6,275 bases of DNA. It comes from an uncultured Bacteroidota bacterium (GTDB lineage Bacteria > Bacteroidota > Bacteroidia > Flavobacteriales > Schleiferiaceae). The notes beneath the pieces were generated by a model. That model ran no database searches. It saw only the letters and a list, made by a program, of their open reading frames with translations, and was not told where the DNA came from. Shown here piece after piece: positions 1 through 6,275 of the stretch. Position 1 is the stretch's first letter; the number at the start of each line of letters is the position of its first letter. A program made the translations under genes and the position numbers. The stretch is taken from assembly GCA_913056475.1 (NCBI GenBank), contig CAJXMS010000137.1, forward strand, positions 1 to 6,275, read 5' to 3'.

Positions 1-274
1 TGGCCGTACCTCCGGCCGCCGAATCGGTAACTTTATCGCTACTGCTGGAGGTCTGTTGCAACCCGACCACCGGCATTTGCAAAAAAGCGGGCTTTTTATC
101 ATCCCCGTAAAAAAGGGCGGAAGAAAGCTGGGAAACCCCCATACCATCACCGATAAGAAGGATCACATTGGGCGCGGAGGGTGTTTTATCCCCACCAGAG
201 GAAGGCGTATTGGCATCCGGTGGGGCCAGAGGCCCGGTAAACAGGGATATGAGCAAAAGAAGCGGCGTATACAT
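1..274 (-). CDS. Alkaline phosphatase, N-terminal part (cut by left edge)
   Basis: This is the first 91 codons of an alkaline phosphatase of the PhoA-type superfamily, enzymes that release phosphate from phosphomonoesters outside the cytoplasm. Residues 36-46 read NVILLIGDGMG, the family motif whose Asp (D43) binds metal. Residues 82-91 read VTDSAAGGTA, the catalytic motif, with Ser85 as the expected nucleophile. A hydrophobic stretch at residues 4-12 (PLLLLISLF) followed by a Pro/Ser/Gly-rich segment looks like a signal peptide and linker. Oddly, there is no Lys or Arg before the hydrophobic core. The ATG at 272-274 is the first possible start: an in-frame TAA lies at 287-289, and a weak AAGGAA (279-284) precedes the start by 4 bases. 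The rest of the protein lies beyond the left edge. It is preceded by about 545 bp of non-coding DNA, so it probably has its own promoter. The family is secure; the exact substrate class is not known. Confidence 0.92.
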   Translation of the reverse strand, partial: MYTPLLLLISLFTGPLAPPDANTPSSGGDKTPSAPNVILLIGDGMGVSQLSSALFYGDDKKPAFLQMPVVGLQQTSSSSDKVTDSAAGGTA

Positions 275-298
275 AGGATTCCTTTTTTATCTGAGCTT

Positions 299-306
299 CA
301 AAATTA
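299..306 (-). promoter_or_regulatory. Bacteroidota -7 element candidate for the alkaline phosphatase
   Basis: On the minus strand this reads TAATTTTG, an exact match to the Bacteroidota sigma-A -7 consensus TAnnTTTG. It would start transcription about 18 bases before the phosphatase ATG. No TTTG is visible at the expected -33 position, so the promoter would be weak or need an activator. An 8-base pattern with six fixed bases is expected by chance now and then, so this is suggestive only. Confidence 0.3.
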
Positions 307-382
307 GCCCGCTTGACTGATCTAGCGCCGCGGTAATGGCGCTGGAAAGAAATAATAATACAGAATTAACAGAGCGGGCTAA
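304..382. repeat. Nested inverted repeat upstream of the alkaline phosphatase
   Basis: The outer arms TTAGCCCGCT (304-313) and AGCGGGCTAA (373-382) are perfect 10-bp inverted copies. Inside them lies a second stem: TCTAGCGCC (321-329) pairs with GGCGCTGGA (338-346) through 9 pairs, one of them G-U, around an 8-base loop. The left outer arm overlaps the TAATTTTG promoter-like element by three bases, and the inner stem covers the place where a -33 box would sit. It could be an operator, a structured leader, or part of a terminator for read-through from the DUF58 gene, since the minus-strand 3' arm runs into TTTT. The repeat is seen directly; its role is inferred. Confidence 0.5.
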
Positions 383-503
383 GGTCTGGAGGATATCAGC
401 TTGCGTGATTGGACGGGCTCCGGGCCAGCCAAGTCGTATCGAAGGCTAAGCCTAAAAAAACAACCAGGAAGTTTCTTCTCTACTAAAGGCCTGTTTTGAA
501 TAG

Positions 504-528
504 GGGCGGCCATCCATAGGGGCCGCCC
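504..528. repeat. GC-rich stem-loop
   Basis: GGGCGGCC (504-511) and GGCCGCCC (521-528) form a perfect 8-bp stem around a 9-base loop; flanking TA pairs could extend it if one G (503) is bulged. Neither strand has a T-run directly after the stem, so it is not a classical intrinsic terminator. It lies about 300 bases downstream of the DUF58 stop and could stabilise or end that transcript. Confidence 0.4.
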
Positions 529-820
529 TAAGCTTCCATTTCCCCTCTCCCTACTCCAAAGGGGCAGCAATCGGATGGCTAAGATTTACTCCTCGCGCCT
601 CTCACCTGTCAAACAGTTACCCCATTCAATAATATAAAACGGTCAAGTAAACCGACCAAATATCCGGGGGGGGCTATTTAGTGCTGGTACGTAGCGTCGA
701 GCGTCTGGACTAGAAAGTTGCTCAGCAGGGCTTACTCAGCTTCAGAAAGCGAAATTTATCAAGTTAAAAGAGCATTTATGAAGCAAGCATCATGAGGGGG
801 ACCCCTTCTATGGATAGACA

Positions 821-1762
821 CTATTTAACCTTCCGACGCTGGATTAAGTATTCCTGCAGCACCGCTTGATACCCTCTTGATACATCAGCCGGCACCAAAT
901 TAATGCCGTACTGCAGGCATTTTTCGCGCAAAGTTTTCTGAAATGCGCCCATTTGCTGGCGATAGGCACTTCGGATTTGCTGCGGCTCTAACTTGATCCG
1001 CTCCCCCGTTTCCATATCCACAAAGCGGTAGGGGCGATCCTCAAAGTCAAAGTCTACCTCCGTAGCCTCATCACTGGTCCAGAACAAGATTACCTCGTGC
1101 TGTCCGTGCTGCACATGCTGCAGGGCGTCCCAGAAGGCCTCGGGCTGTTGTAGGGCCTCATAAAAATCACTAAAAATCATTATAACGCCCCTTTTAGGCA
1201 CCTTTTGGGCCAGCTGGTGCAGCTGCTTACTCAAGGGAGCAGCGGGCGCCTGGGGCTGGTCATAGCCTTCCAGGGCTTTGTGCAGTTCCTGCGCCAGAAG
1301 CCGGTGGTGCTGGGTGGTGCTCCCCGGGCGAAGGTGGATTTGCCGGGCGCCAAAAAGGCTGAGCCCCACCGCATCGCGTTGCTTGCGAAAAAGGTTCATC
1401 AAAGCCAGCGAAGCCACCGTACTAAAAAGGATTTTATTGGGCTGCTGCAGATTGTTACGGCGCGATAGCGGGTAAAACATGCTACCGGAGGTATCCAGCA
1501 CCAGATGAGCGCGCAGGTTGGTCTCTTCTTCGTAGCGCTTGGTGTAAAGCCGGTCGGTGCGGCCGTAGAGCTTCCAGTCTATGTGGCGGGTGCTCTCCCC
1601 GGGATTGTACACCCGGTGTTCGGAAAATTCTACCGAAAAACCGTGAAAAGGGCTGCGATGCAAGCCCGTAATGAAACCCTCCACCACCTTCCGGGCAAAG
1701 TATTGCAAATGCTCAAAGCTCCGGTATTCTTCGAGCTGGGGAAAGTGCTTCTGAGATTCCAT
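821..1762 (-). CDS. DUF58 domain protein with vWA-like MIDAS motif
   Basis: The product is a soluble 313-residue protein of the DUF58 family, with no membrane segment or signal peptide visible. The conserved DUF58 block is seen around residues 54-81 (PGESTRHIDWK, then GRTDRLYTKRYEEE). It is followed by a von Willebrand A-like fold with an intact metal-ion-dependent adhesion site: DTSGS at 90-94, Thr149/150 as candidate third ligand, and Asp199 in FSDF. Such proteins often work next to MoxR-type AAA+ ATPases in Bacteroidota, but no moxR is present here, and the molecular role is unknown. The ATG start is supported by the usual family N-terminus (a helix leading to VVEGFITGLH). No Shine-Dalgarno precedes it; the ATG follows directly on ACCTCCTTT, which resembles the 3' end of 16S rRNA. 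The gene is codirectional with trxA, 253 bp away, and ends in TAG. Family assignment is firm; function is not. Confidence 0.95.
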   Translation of the reverse strand: MESQKHFPQLEEYRSFEHLQYFARKVVEGFITGLHRSPFHGFSVEFSEHRVYNPGESTRHIDWKLYGRTDRLYTKRYEEETNLRAHLVLDTSGSMFYPLSRRNNLQQPNKILFSTVASLALMNLFRKQRDAVGLSLFGARQIHLRPGSTTQHHRLLAQELHKALEGYDQPQAPAAPLSKQLHQLAQKVPKRGVIMIFSDFYEALQQPEAFWDALQHVQHGQHEVILFWTSDEATEVDFDFEDRPYRFVDMETGERIKLEPQQIRSAYRQQMGAFQKTLREKCLQYGINLVPADVSRGYQAVLQEYLIQRRKVK

Positions 1763-2015
1763 AAAGGAGGTTAAGCTTGCGGCGTTATGGCCTCACGGCC
1801 AAATGTAAGCCAGCCCCGCCATCTATAAAGAAAGTCCACAGTTTGTTTTCCCACGGCAACCAAAAAACACCGCGGGGGGATCGCAACAGGGGACTTCGTT
1901 TTCTCTAACCTGGCCCGATATAACCAGCCCAGGCGATCAGTAGGTTCGGGAAAACATAGAGAGACCAACCAAAACCGGAAAACACCAGTGTAGCCCGGGG
2001 TAGCCCTCACGAGCT

Positions 2016-2336
2016 TTAGTTCATCTGTGCTTCCAGTTTCTCGGCCAGGGCCTTTTTGGGTGCAGCACCTACCTGCTTATCTACCACTTCGCCGTTTTTG
2101 AATACGAGCAAGGTAGGGATGTTGCGAATACCGTACTTACCGGCTATATCTTGATGCTCATCTACGTTTACCTTGCCGATGAGGGCTTTACCTTCATACT
2201 CGCCGGCCAGCTCTTCTACGATGGGACCTACCATGCGGCAGGGGCCACACCATTCTGCCCAGAAGTCTACCAGCACGGGCTTGTCGGATTGCATTACTTG
2301 TTCTTCCCAGTTGTTTGTGGTGAGTTCAATCGCCAT
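2016..2336 (-). CDS. trxA: Thioredoxin
   Basis: This is a complete 106-residue thioredoxin, the normal length for the single-domain cytoplasmic form. The redox-active site WCGPC is at residues 29-33 and the buried acidic residue is Asp24 in LVDFWAEWC. The cis-proline Pro74 is in the RNIPT motif, and the Gly-rich end of the fold is at NGEVVDKQVGA (81-91). It reduces disulfides in client proteins such as ribonucleotide reductase and peroxiredoxins, and is itself reduced by thioredoxin reductase. No signal peptide is present. The ATG start gives the standard N-terminus (MAIELT). The 25 bases before it are almost all A and C on the coding strand, with no Shine-Dalgarno, as is common in Bacteroidota. 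It lies 218 bp downstream of dnaE and 253 bp upstream of the DUF58 gene, all codirectional; a promoter-like element lies in the upstream gap. Confidence 0.98.
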   Translation of the reverse strand: MAIELTTNNWEEQVMQSDKPVLVDFWAEWCGPCRMVGPIVEELAGEYEGKALIGKVNVDEHQDIAGKYGIRNIPTLLVFKNGEVVDKQVGAAPKKALAEKLEAQMN

Positions 2337-2379
2337 TGGTGGTTTTTTCTTTTTGTTTTTGGCTCAATTAACTAAACGT

Positions 2380-2401
2380 GGATTCTAATACGGGAGAATC
2401 C
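2380..2401. repeat. Perfect 7-bp stem-loop in the trxA leader
   Basis: GGATTCT (2380-2386) and AGAATCC (2395-2401) form a perfect 7-bp stem with an 8-base loop. It lies about 45 bases before the trxA start. No T-run follows on the minus strand, so it is a poor intrinsic terminator for dnaE. It could be a leader hairpin or the operator of a dimeric regulator. A stem of this length can also occur by chance. Confidence 0.35.
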
Positions 2402-2495
2402 TTTCCCTTACTGGTATAAAAAGCAGAAATGATGCCAAAGGCTACGGGCGCCCCCGGGCACATTTGGCCGTAAGGCCCAGCGCTTTTAATGGAGG

Positions 2496-2503
2496 CAAAT
2501 TTA
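2496..2503 (-). promoter_or_regulatory. Bacteroidota -7 element candidate for trxA
   Basis: The minus strand reads TAAATTTG, an exact match to TAnnTTTG. A partial -33 match (TTTA, not TTTG) lies 17 bases upstream, in an A+T-rich stretch. Transcription would begin near 2489, giving trxA a leader of about 150 bases that includes the stem at 2380-2401. This would allow trxA to be expressed apart from dnaE. Confidence 0.35.
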
Positions 2504-2554
2504 CGATAATTAAGGCCGCATAAACGTCTTCTCTCCGTGACCTACGCCGGAAAG

Positions 2555-5500
2555 TCACGTGAGGAGCCGAAGCTTACCGGGCGTATTTTTTTCCAGTTCT
2601 TGCAATACGGGCGTACTGATCTTCAGGCAAGAAGAGCGTTCCAGCCGTACCCCTAGCTTTTTCTTTTCGGGGTCGTAGAAGCCCAGTTCGAGGTGTTTCT
2701 GACCAGGGTGGTTCTTTATAAAGGCATCGATGTAGTCTATAAAATCAGGGTCAAGCGCATCAATGCTCATTACCAGGCGTACACCACGCGCTTGCTGCTC
2801 GAGGACATCCTGGAGGAGAGATATCTTTTCTACCTTGGCCTCTATGCGCTCTTCGGCCCCATCATAGCGGGGGGTGTAGCGATTTATGCGCCCCCGTAGG
2901 AGCAACATCATATCTTTTTCCAGGAAAGGCTTTAAGCTAAGGTAGTCTTCTCCAAAAAGGCGAAACGTGAAGCTGCCTTGATAATCTTCCAGGCGCAGAA
3001 TGCCCCAGGGTTTATTATTGCGGGTGGTAAGATGGCTGGCTTCTGCCACAATGCCACCTACGGTGAATTCGCGGGGCTGGGTAAGGTTTTCGAGGTCTCC
3101 CAGGGTGTGGGTAGTCAGGGATTTGAGTTCGTATTGATAATCGTCGAGCGGGTGGCTGCTTATGTAGAGTCCGTTGACCTCTTTTTCGTGGCGTAGCTCT
3201 TCCATCCGTCCCCAGGGAGCTACGGTGGGGAGTTCCGGTTCGGGCAGGCTGGTTTCCTCGCTCCCCCCAAAGAGCGAGGCCTGGGCCGAGGCTTCCTGGG
3301 CTTTCAGGGTTTGGGCGTATTTGAGGGCGCGTTCCAGAAAGGTGCGGTCATCGCCATTGCTGTGGAAATAAAGGGCGCGATGGGTGCCTTCAAAACCGTC
3401 AAAAGCCCCGCCCAGAATGAGATTTTCCAGGGTACGCTTATTGGTAGCGCGGAGGTCTATTCTTTTGAGTAGATCAAAGAGGTCTGTAAACGGTCCGTTT
3501 TCCTTGCGCTCCTCTACAATAGATTGTACGGCCTTACTGCCCACCCCTTTCATACCGCTAAGGCCGAAGCGGATCTGGCCTTCCTCATTGACGGTAAAAT
3601 TGTGCTCCGACTCGTTGATATCCGGCCCCAGCACCGTAAGCCCCATGCGCCGGCACTCTTCCATGTACTTGGTAAGCTCCTTGATGTCGTTCATCTTATG
3701 GGTGAGCATGGAAGCCATGTACTCCTCCGGATAGTGGGCCTTGAGATAGCCCGTGTGGAAGGCTATGACAGAATAGCAGGTAGAGTGGGATTTATTAAAG
3801 GCGTAGCTGGCAAAGGCCTCCCAGTCTTTCCATATTTTATCGAGGGTTTCCCGGGGGTGCCCCCTTTCTACACCTTGCTCGATAAACTGGGGTTTCATTT
3901 TAGCCAGGACATCTTTTTTCTTTTTGCCCATGGCCTTCCGCAGGACGTCCGCTTCGCCCTTGCTAAAGCCGGCCAGCTTCTGGGAAAGGAGCATCACCTG
4001 CTCTTGGTACACGGTAATGCCGTAGGTCTCCTCGAGATACTCCTGCATTTCCGGGAGGTCGTAACTGATGGCCTGCTTGCCATGCTTCCGGGCTATGAAG
4101 TCTGGAATGTATTCCATGGGGCCCGGCCGATACAGGGCGTTCATGGCTATGAGGTCGGCAAATTGGTCGGGCTGGAGGGCCCGAAGGTGCTTTTGCATAC
4201 CGGGGCTCTCAAACTGGAAGGTAGCGAGGGTTTCGCCCCGGGCAAAGAGGGCCAGGGTATCGGCATCGTCAAGAGGGATGTCATCCAGCACGATCTTATG
4301 GCCGTGCCGCTTTTCGATCAGGGCGATGGCGTCATTAAGAATACTCAGGTTTTTCAGGCCCAGGAAGTCCATTTTGAGCAGGCCGGCGTCTTCCACCACA
4401 TTATTGTCAAACTGGGTGATCACCAGGGAAGAGTCCTTGGCTGTGGCCACGGGCACGTAGTCCGTTAAGTCGCCGGGGGTAATGATCACCCCACAGGCAT
4501 GGACGCCCGTATTGCGAACGGAGCCTTCGAGCACCCGCGCCTGGTTAAGCACCTTGGCCTCCGGGCTATCTTCCTGGCTCAGGGCTTTGAGTTGCTGCAC
4601 CAGGGCTTGCTGGTCCGCATTGAGCTTTTCGCGCAGCTCTTGATCGCTCCAGCGGAAGATCTTACCCAGCTTTTCGTCGGGCACCAGTTTGGCCACGCGG
4701 TCCGTATCCTGGAGGGAGAGCTGCAGCACCCGACCGGCATCGCGCACGGCCGATTTGCCCGCCATGGTGCCGTAAGTAATGATCTGGGCCACTTGATTGC
4801 TTCCGTACTTATCCACCACCCAGTCCAAAATACGGGAGCGCCCTTCGTCGTCAAAGTCGATATCGATATCCGGCATGGAGATCCGATCGGGGTTGAGGAA
4901 GCGCTCAAAAAGTAGGTCGTATTTAATGGGGTCCACATTGGTAATGCCGATACAATAGGCCACCGCGGAACCGGCGGCCGAGCCACGCCCGGGCCCCACG
5001 CTTACCCCCATATTACGGGCCTCCCTGGTGAAATCCTGGACGATGAGGAAGTAGCCGGGATAGCCGGTTTTGGCGATGGTTTCCAGCTCAAAGTCCAGCC
5101 GCTGCTGCAGGGCCGGATCTACTTCCCCGTAGCGCTGACGGGCGCCTTCATAGGTGAGATGGCGCAGATAATTGTTTTCCCCGCGCGTACCCCCATCTTC
5201 TTCATCTTTGGGGTCTCGAAATTCGGGCGGTATCTCGAACTTGGGCAGGAGCACCTCCCGCTCCAGTTCAAAGGGCTCCACCTTATCCACTATGGCCTGG
5301 GTGGTTGTGATGGCCTCCGGCAGGTCGGCAAAGAGCTCTTTCATGGCCGCCTGTCCTTTGAAGTAAAACTCGTTATTGGGGAAGCCAAAGCGGTAGCCCC
5401 GTCCCCGCCCTATGGGAGTGCTCTGAAATTCGCCTTCTTTTACACAGAGCAGGATGTCGTGGGCGTTGGCATCTTTTTCCGCCTGGTAGTACACGTCATT

Positions 5501-6275
5501 GGCGGCAAAGTAGCTTACCCCGTACTTCCGGGCCAATTTCAGCAGCCCATCGTTGGCCGCCTTATTTTCATCCAGCCCGTGGCGGACTAGCTCTACGTAG
5601 AAATCATCACCAAATTGCTCGTGGTACCAGGAAAAAGCTTCTTCCGCCTGCTTTTCGCCCACATTGAGGAGCAAGTGAGGCACCTCCCCGCGCAGGCCCG
5701 CGGTAGTGGCGATGAGATCGTCCTTGTACCTTAACAGCAGCTCCCGGTCTATCCGAGGCACGTAATAAAAACCCTCCGTGTAGGAGTAGGAAGAAAGTTT
5801 GATGAGGTTTTGGTAGCCGCGCTTGTTTTTGGCCAGGAGTACCAGGGCGTGGCCGTTGTCCTTGCGGCTCCGGTCATGGCGGTCAGCACAGAGATAAAAC
5901 TCACTTCCCACAATCGGCTTTAAGCCAGCCTGAGAAGCGGCTTTCACGAAATTAAAGGCCCCAAAGAGATTGGCGCGATCCGTAATGGCTACCGCCGGCA
6001 TCCCCTCTTGCTGGGCGGCCTTGATCAGATCGGGAATGTTACAGGTAGCCTGCAGAATGGAAAACTGCGTGTGAACGTGCAGATGGCTAAAGGGGGTCTC
6101 GGCGGCCGCTTTTGGCGGGAGCTCCTGGCCTTTTTCCGGATGGGCCTCCCCTTCCTGCTGTTCCAGCTCAGCGGCCAGTTCCTTAAAACTTTGGACCTCC
6201 ACCCCTGCTAAGGGGACGGTAGCCGGCTGGGCCGTCTCAAAAGCAGTGCGCTGCTCAGCCGTCCACCCCAGGTGA
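2555..6275 (-). CDS. dnaE: DNA polymerase III alpha subunit (5' end beyond right edge)
   Basis: This is the replicative polymerase subunit. 1239 codons lie in the window, and the frame is open to the right edge. Counting from the GTG at 6202 as residue 1: residues 1-36 are a charged linker. The PHP domain begins at FSHLHVHTQFS (38-48). The polymerase core has PGRGSAAGS (404-412) and PDIDIDF (444-450, catalytic Asp445 and Asp447), with the third Asp612 in KMDFLGLKNL. The HhH segment GLSGMKGVGSK is at 880-890, and QASLF (974-978) fits the beta-clamp-binding motif. An OB fold spans about 1046-1090 and a C-terminal domain follows to TGA. The GTG is unlikely to be the real start: 24 more in-frame codons without a stop precede it, with no ATG, GTG or TTG among them. 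Bacteroidota homologues I recall carry a DnaQ-like exonuclease before the PHP domain, which this layout predicts here. The PHP motifs TDR (74-76) and NDVYY (235-239) differ from the TDH and NDVHY of active PHP domains. Confidence 0.98.
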   Translation of the reverse strand, partial: HLGWTAEQRTAFETAQPATVPLAGVEVQSFKELAAELEQQEGEAHPEKGQELPPKAAAETPFSHLHVHTQFSILQATCNIPDLIKAAQQEGMPAVAITDRANLFGAFNFVKAASQAGLKPIVGSEFYLCADRHDRSRKDNGHALVLLAKNKRGYQNLIKLSSYSYTEGFYYVPRIDRELLLRYKDDLIATTAGLRGEVPHLLLNVGEKQAEEAFSWYHEQFGDDFYVELVRHGLDENKAANDGLLKLARKYGVSYFAANDVYYQAEKDANAHDILLCVKEGEFQSTPIGRGRGYRFGFPNNEFYFKGQAAMKELFADLPEAITTTQAIVDKVEPFELEREVLLPKFEIPPEFRDPKDEEDGGTRGENNYLRHLTYEGARQRYGEVDPALQQRLDFELETIAKTGYPGYFLIVQDFTREARNMGVSVGPGRGSAAGSAVAYCIGITNVDPIKYDLLFERFLNPDRISMPDIDIDFDDEGRSRILDWVVDKYGSNQVAQIITYGTMAGKSAVRDAGRVLQLSLQDTDRVAKLVPDEKLGKIFRWSDQELREKLNADQQALVQQLKALSQEDSPEAKVLNQARVLEGSVRNTGVHACGVIITPGDLTDYVPVATAKDSSLVITQFDNNVVEDAGLLKMDFLGLKNLSILNDAIALIEKRHGHKIVLDDIPLDDADTLALFARGETLATFQFESPGMQKHLRALQPDQFADLIAMNALYRPGPMEYIPDFIARKHGKQAISYDLPEMQEYLEETYGITVYQEQVMLLSQKLAGFSKGEADVLRKAMGKKKKDVLAKMKPQFIEQGVERGHPRETLDKIWKDWEAFASYAFNKSHSTCYSVIAFHTGYLKAHYPEEYMASMLTHKMNDIKELTKYMEECRRMGLTVLGPDINESEHNFTVNEEGQIRFGLSGMKGVGSKAVQSIVEERKENGPFTDLFDLLKRIDLRATNKRTLENLILGGAFDGFEGTHRALYFHSNGDDRTFLERALKYAQTLKAQEASAQASLFGGSEETSLPEPELPTVAPWGRMEELRHEKEVNGLYISSHPLDDYQYELKSLTTHTLGDLENLTQPREFTVGGIVAEASHLTTRNNKPWGILRLEDYQGSFTFRLFGEDYLSLKPFLEKDMMLLLRGRINRYTPRYDGAEERIEAKVEKISLLQDVLEQQARGVRLVMSIDALDPDFIDYIDAFIKNHPGQKHLELGFYDPEKKKLGVRLERSSCLKISTPVLQELEKNTPGKLRLLT

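Larger units (their letters stand above)
275..820. other. Non-coding region of about 545 bp
   Basis: This is the stretch between the DUF58 stop and the alkaline phosphatase start. I see no convincing gene: the longest open frame, 63 codons at 379-570 on the minus strand, has no recognisable motif and unlikely composition. No tRNA-like or other known RNA fold was recognised by eye. It holds the nested repeat at 304-382, a GC-rich stem at 504-528, a run of eight G at 666-673 and a short palindrome CTGTCAAACAG at 606-616. It is visibly richer in A+T than the neighbouring genes. It probably contains the 3' end of the DUF58 transcript and the regulatory region of the phosphatase. Confidence 0.6.

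Noticed and set aside
56..307. An 83-codon plus-strand frame at the left end
   Set aside because: It is antisense to the alkaline phosphatase N-terminus, which has clear family motifs.
379..570. A 63-codon minus-strand frame in the non-coding region
   Set aside because: No motif, unlikely composition, and it runs across the GC-rich stem-loop at 504-528.
606..616. CTGTCAAACAG as a possible PHO box for the phosphatase
   Set aside because: A PHO box needs two direct CTGTCA-like repeats 11 bases apart; only one is present, and it is more than 300 bases from the start codon.
627..660. TTTG and TATTATTG on the minus strand as a second promoter
   Set aside because: The -7 box has a mismatch, the spacer of 22 bases is too long, and the leader would be about 350 bases.
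795..806. AGGGGGACCCCT just after the DUF58 stop as a terminator
   Set aside because: The loop would be only two bases and no T-run follows on the minus strand.
1788..1801. TGGCC/GGCCA small hairpin upstream of the DUF58 gene
   Set aside because: Five pairs only, easily found by chance in DNA of this composition.
3524..4468. A 314-codon open frame on the plus strand inside dnaE
   Set aside because: It is antisense to the conserved polymerase core, has no recognisable motif, and is explained by the codon bias of dnaE.
4579..4986. A 135-codon minus-strand frame overlapping dnaE
   Set aside because: It is an alternative frame of the catalytic region with low-complexity composition; dnaE in the main frame is unbroken there.

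Overview
The window is most likely chromosomal DNA of a member of the Bacteroidota. The DNA polymerase III alpha subunit has linker and motif wording typical of that phylum, the thioredoxin gene has an A-rich leader without a Shine-Dalgarno sequence, and two upstream regions carry matches to the Bacteroidota -7 promoter element TAnnTTTG. The GC-rich codon use would fit a Lewinella/Saprospira-type lineage, but that finer placement is only a guess.

All four recognisable genes lie on the minus strand, so transcription runs from right to left. In that order they are: (1) dnaE (2555-6275), cut by the right edge; (2) a 218-bp gap with a promoter-like element and a leader hairpin; (3) a complete thioredoxin gene, trxA (2016-2336); (4) a 253-bp gap; (5) a DUF58/von Willebrand A-like protein (821-1762); (6) a non-coding stretch of about 545 bp with several inverted repeats; (7) the first 91 codons of a secreted alkaline phosphatase (1-274), cut by the left edge. 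No tRNA, rRNA, insertion sequence, CRISPR array or phage gene was found.

The genes look like independent housekeeping functions (replication, thiol redox, an uncharacterised vWA protein, phosphate release) and not one pathway. The gaps and promoter-like signals suggest at least separate starts for trxA and the phosphatase.

I do not see a new multi-gene system. The points most worth a second look are these. The dnaE reading frame runs off the right edge with about 64 residues already in front of the PHP domain, which predicts an N-terminal fusion, probably a DnaQ-like proofreading exonuclease. The PHP domain has substitutions at metal-ligand motif positions. A nested inverted repeat (304-382) overlaps the promoter-like element of the alkaline phosphatase. 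The DUF58 start codon follows directly on a sequence resembling the anti-Shine-Dalgarno end of 16S rRNA; on the other strand this is a strong Shine-Dalgarno sequence in front of a 43-codon basic ORF.
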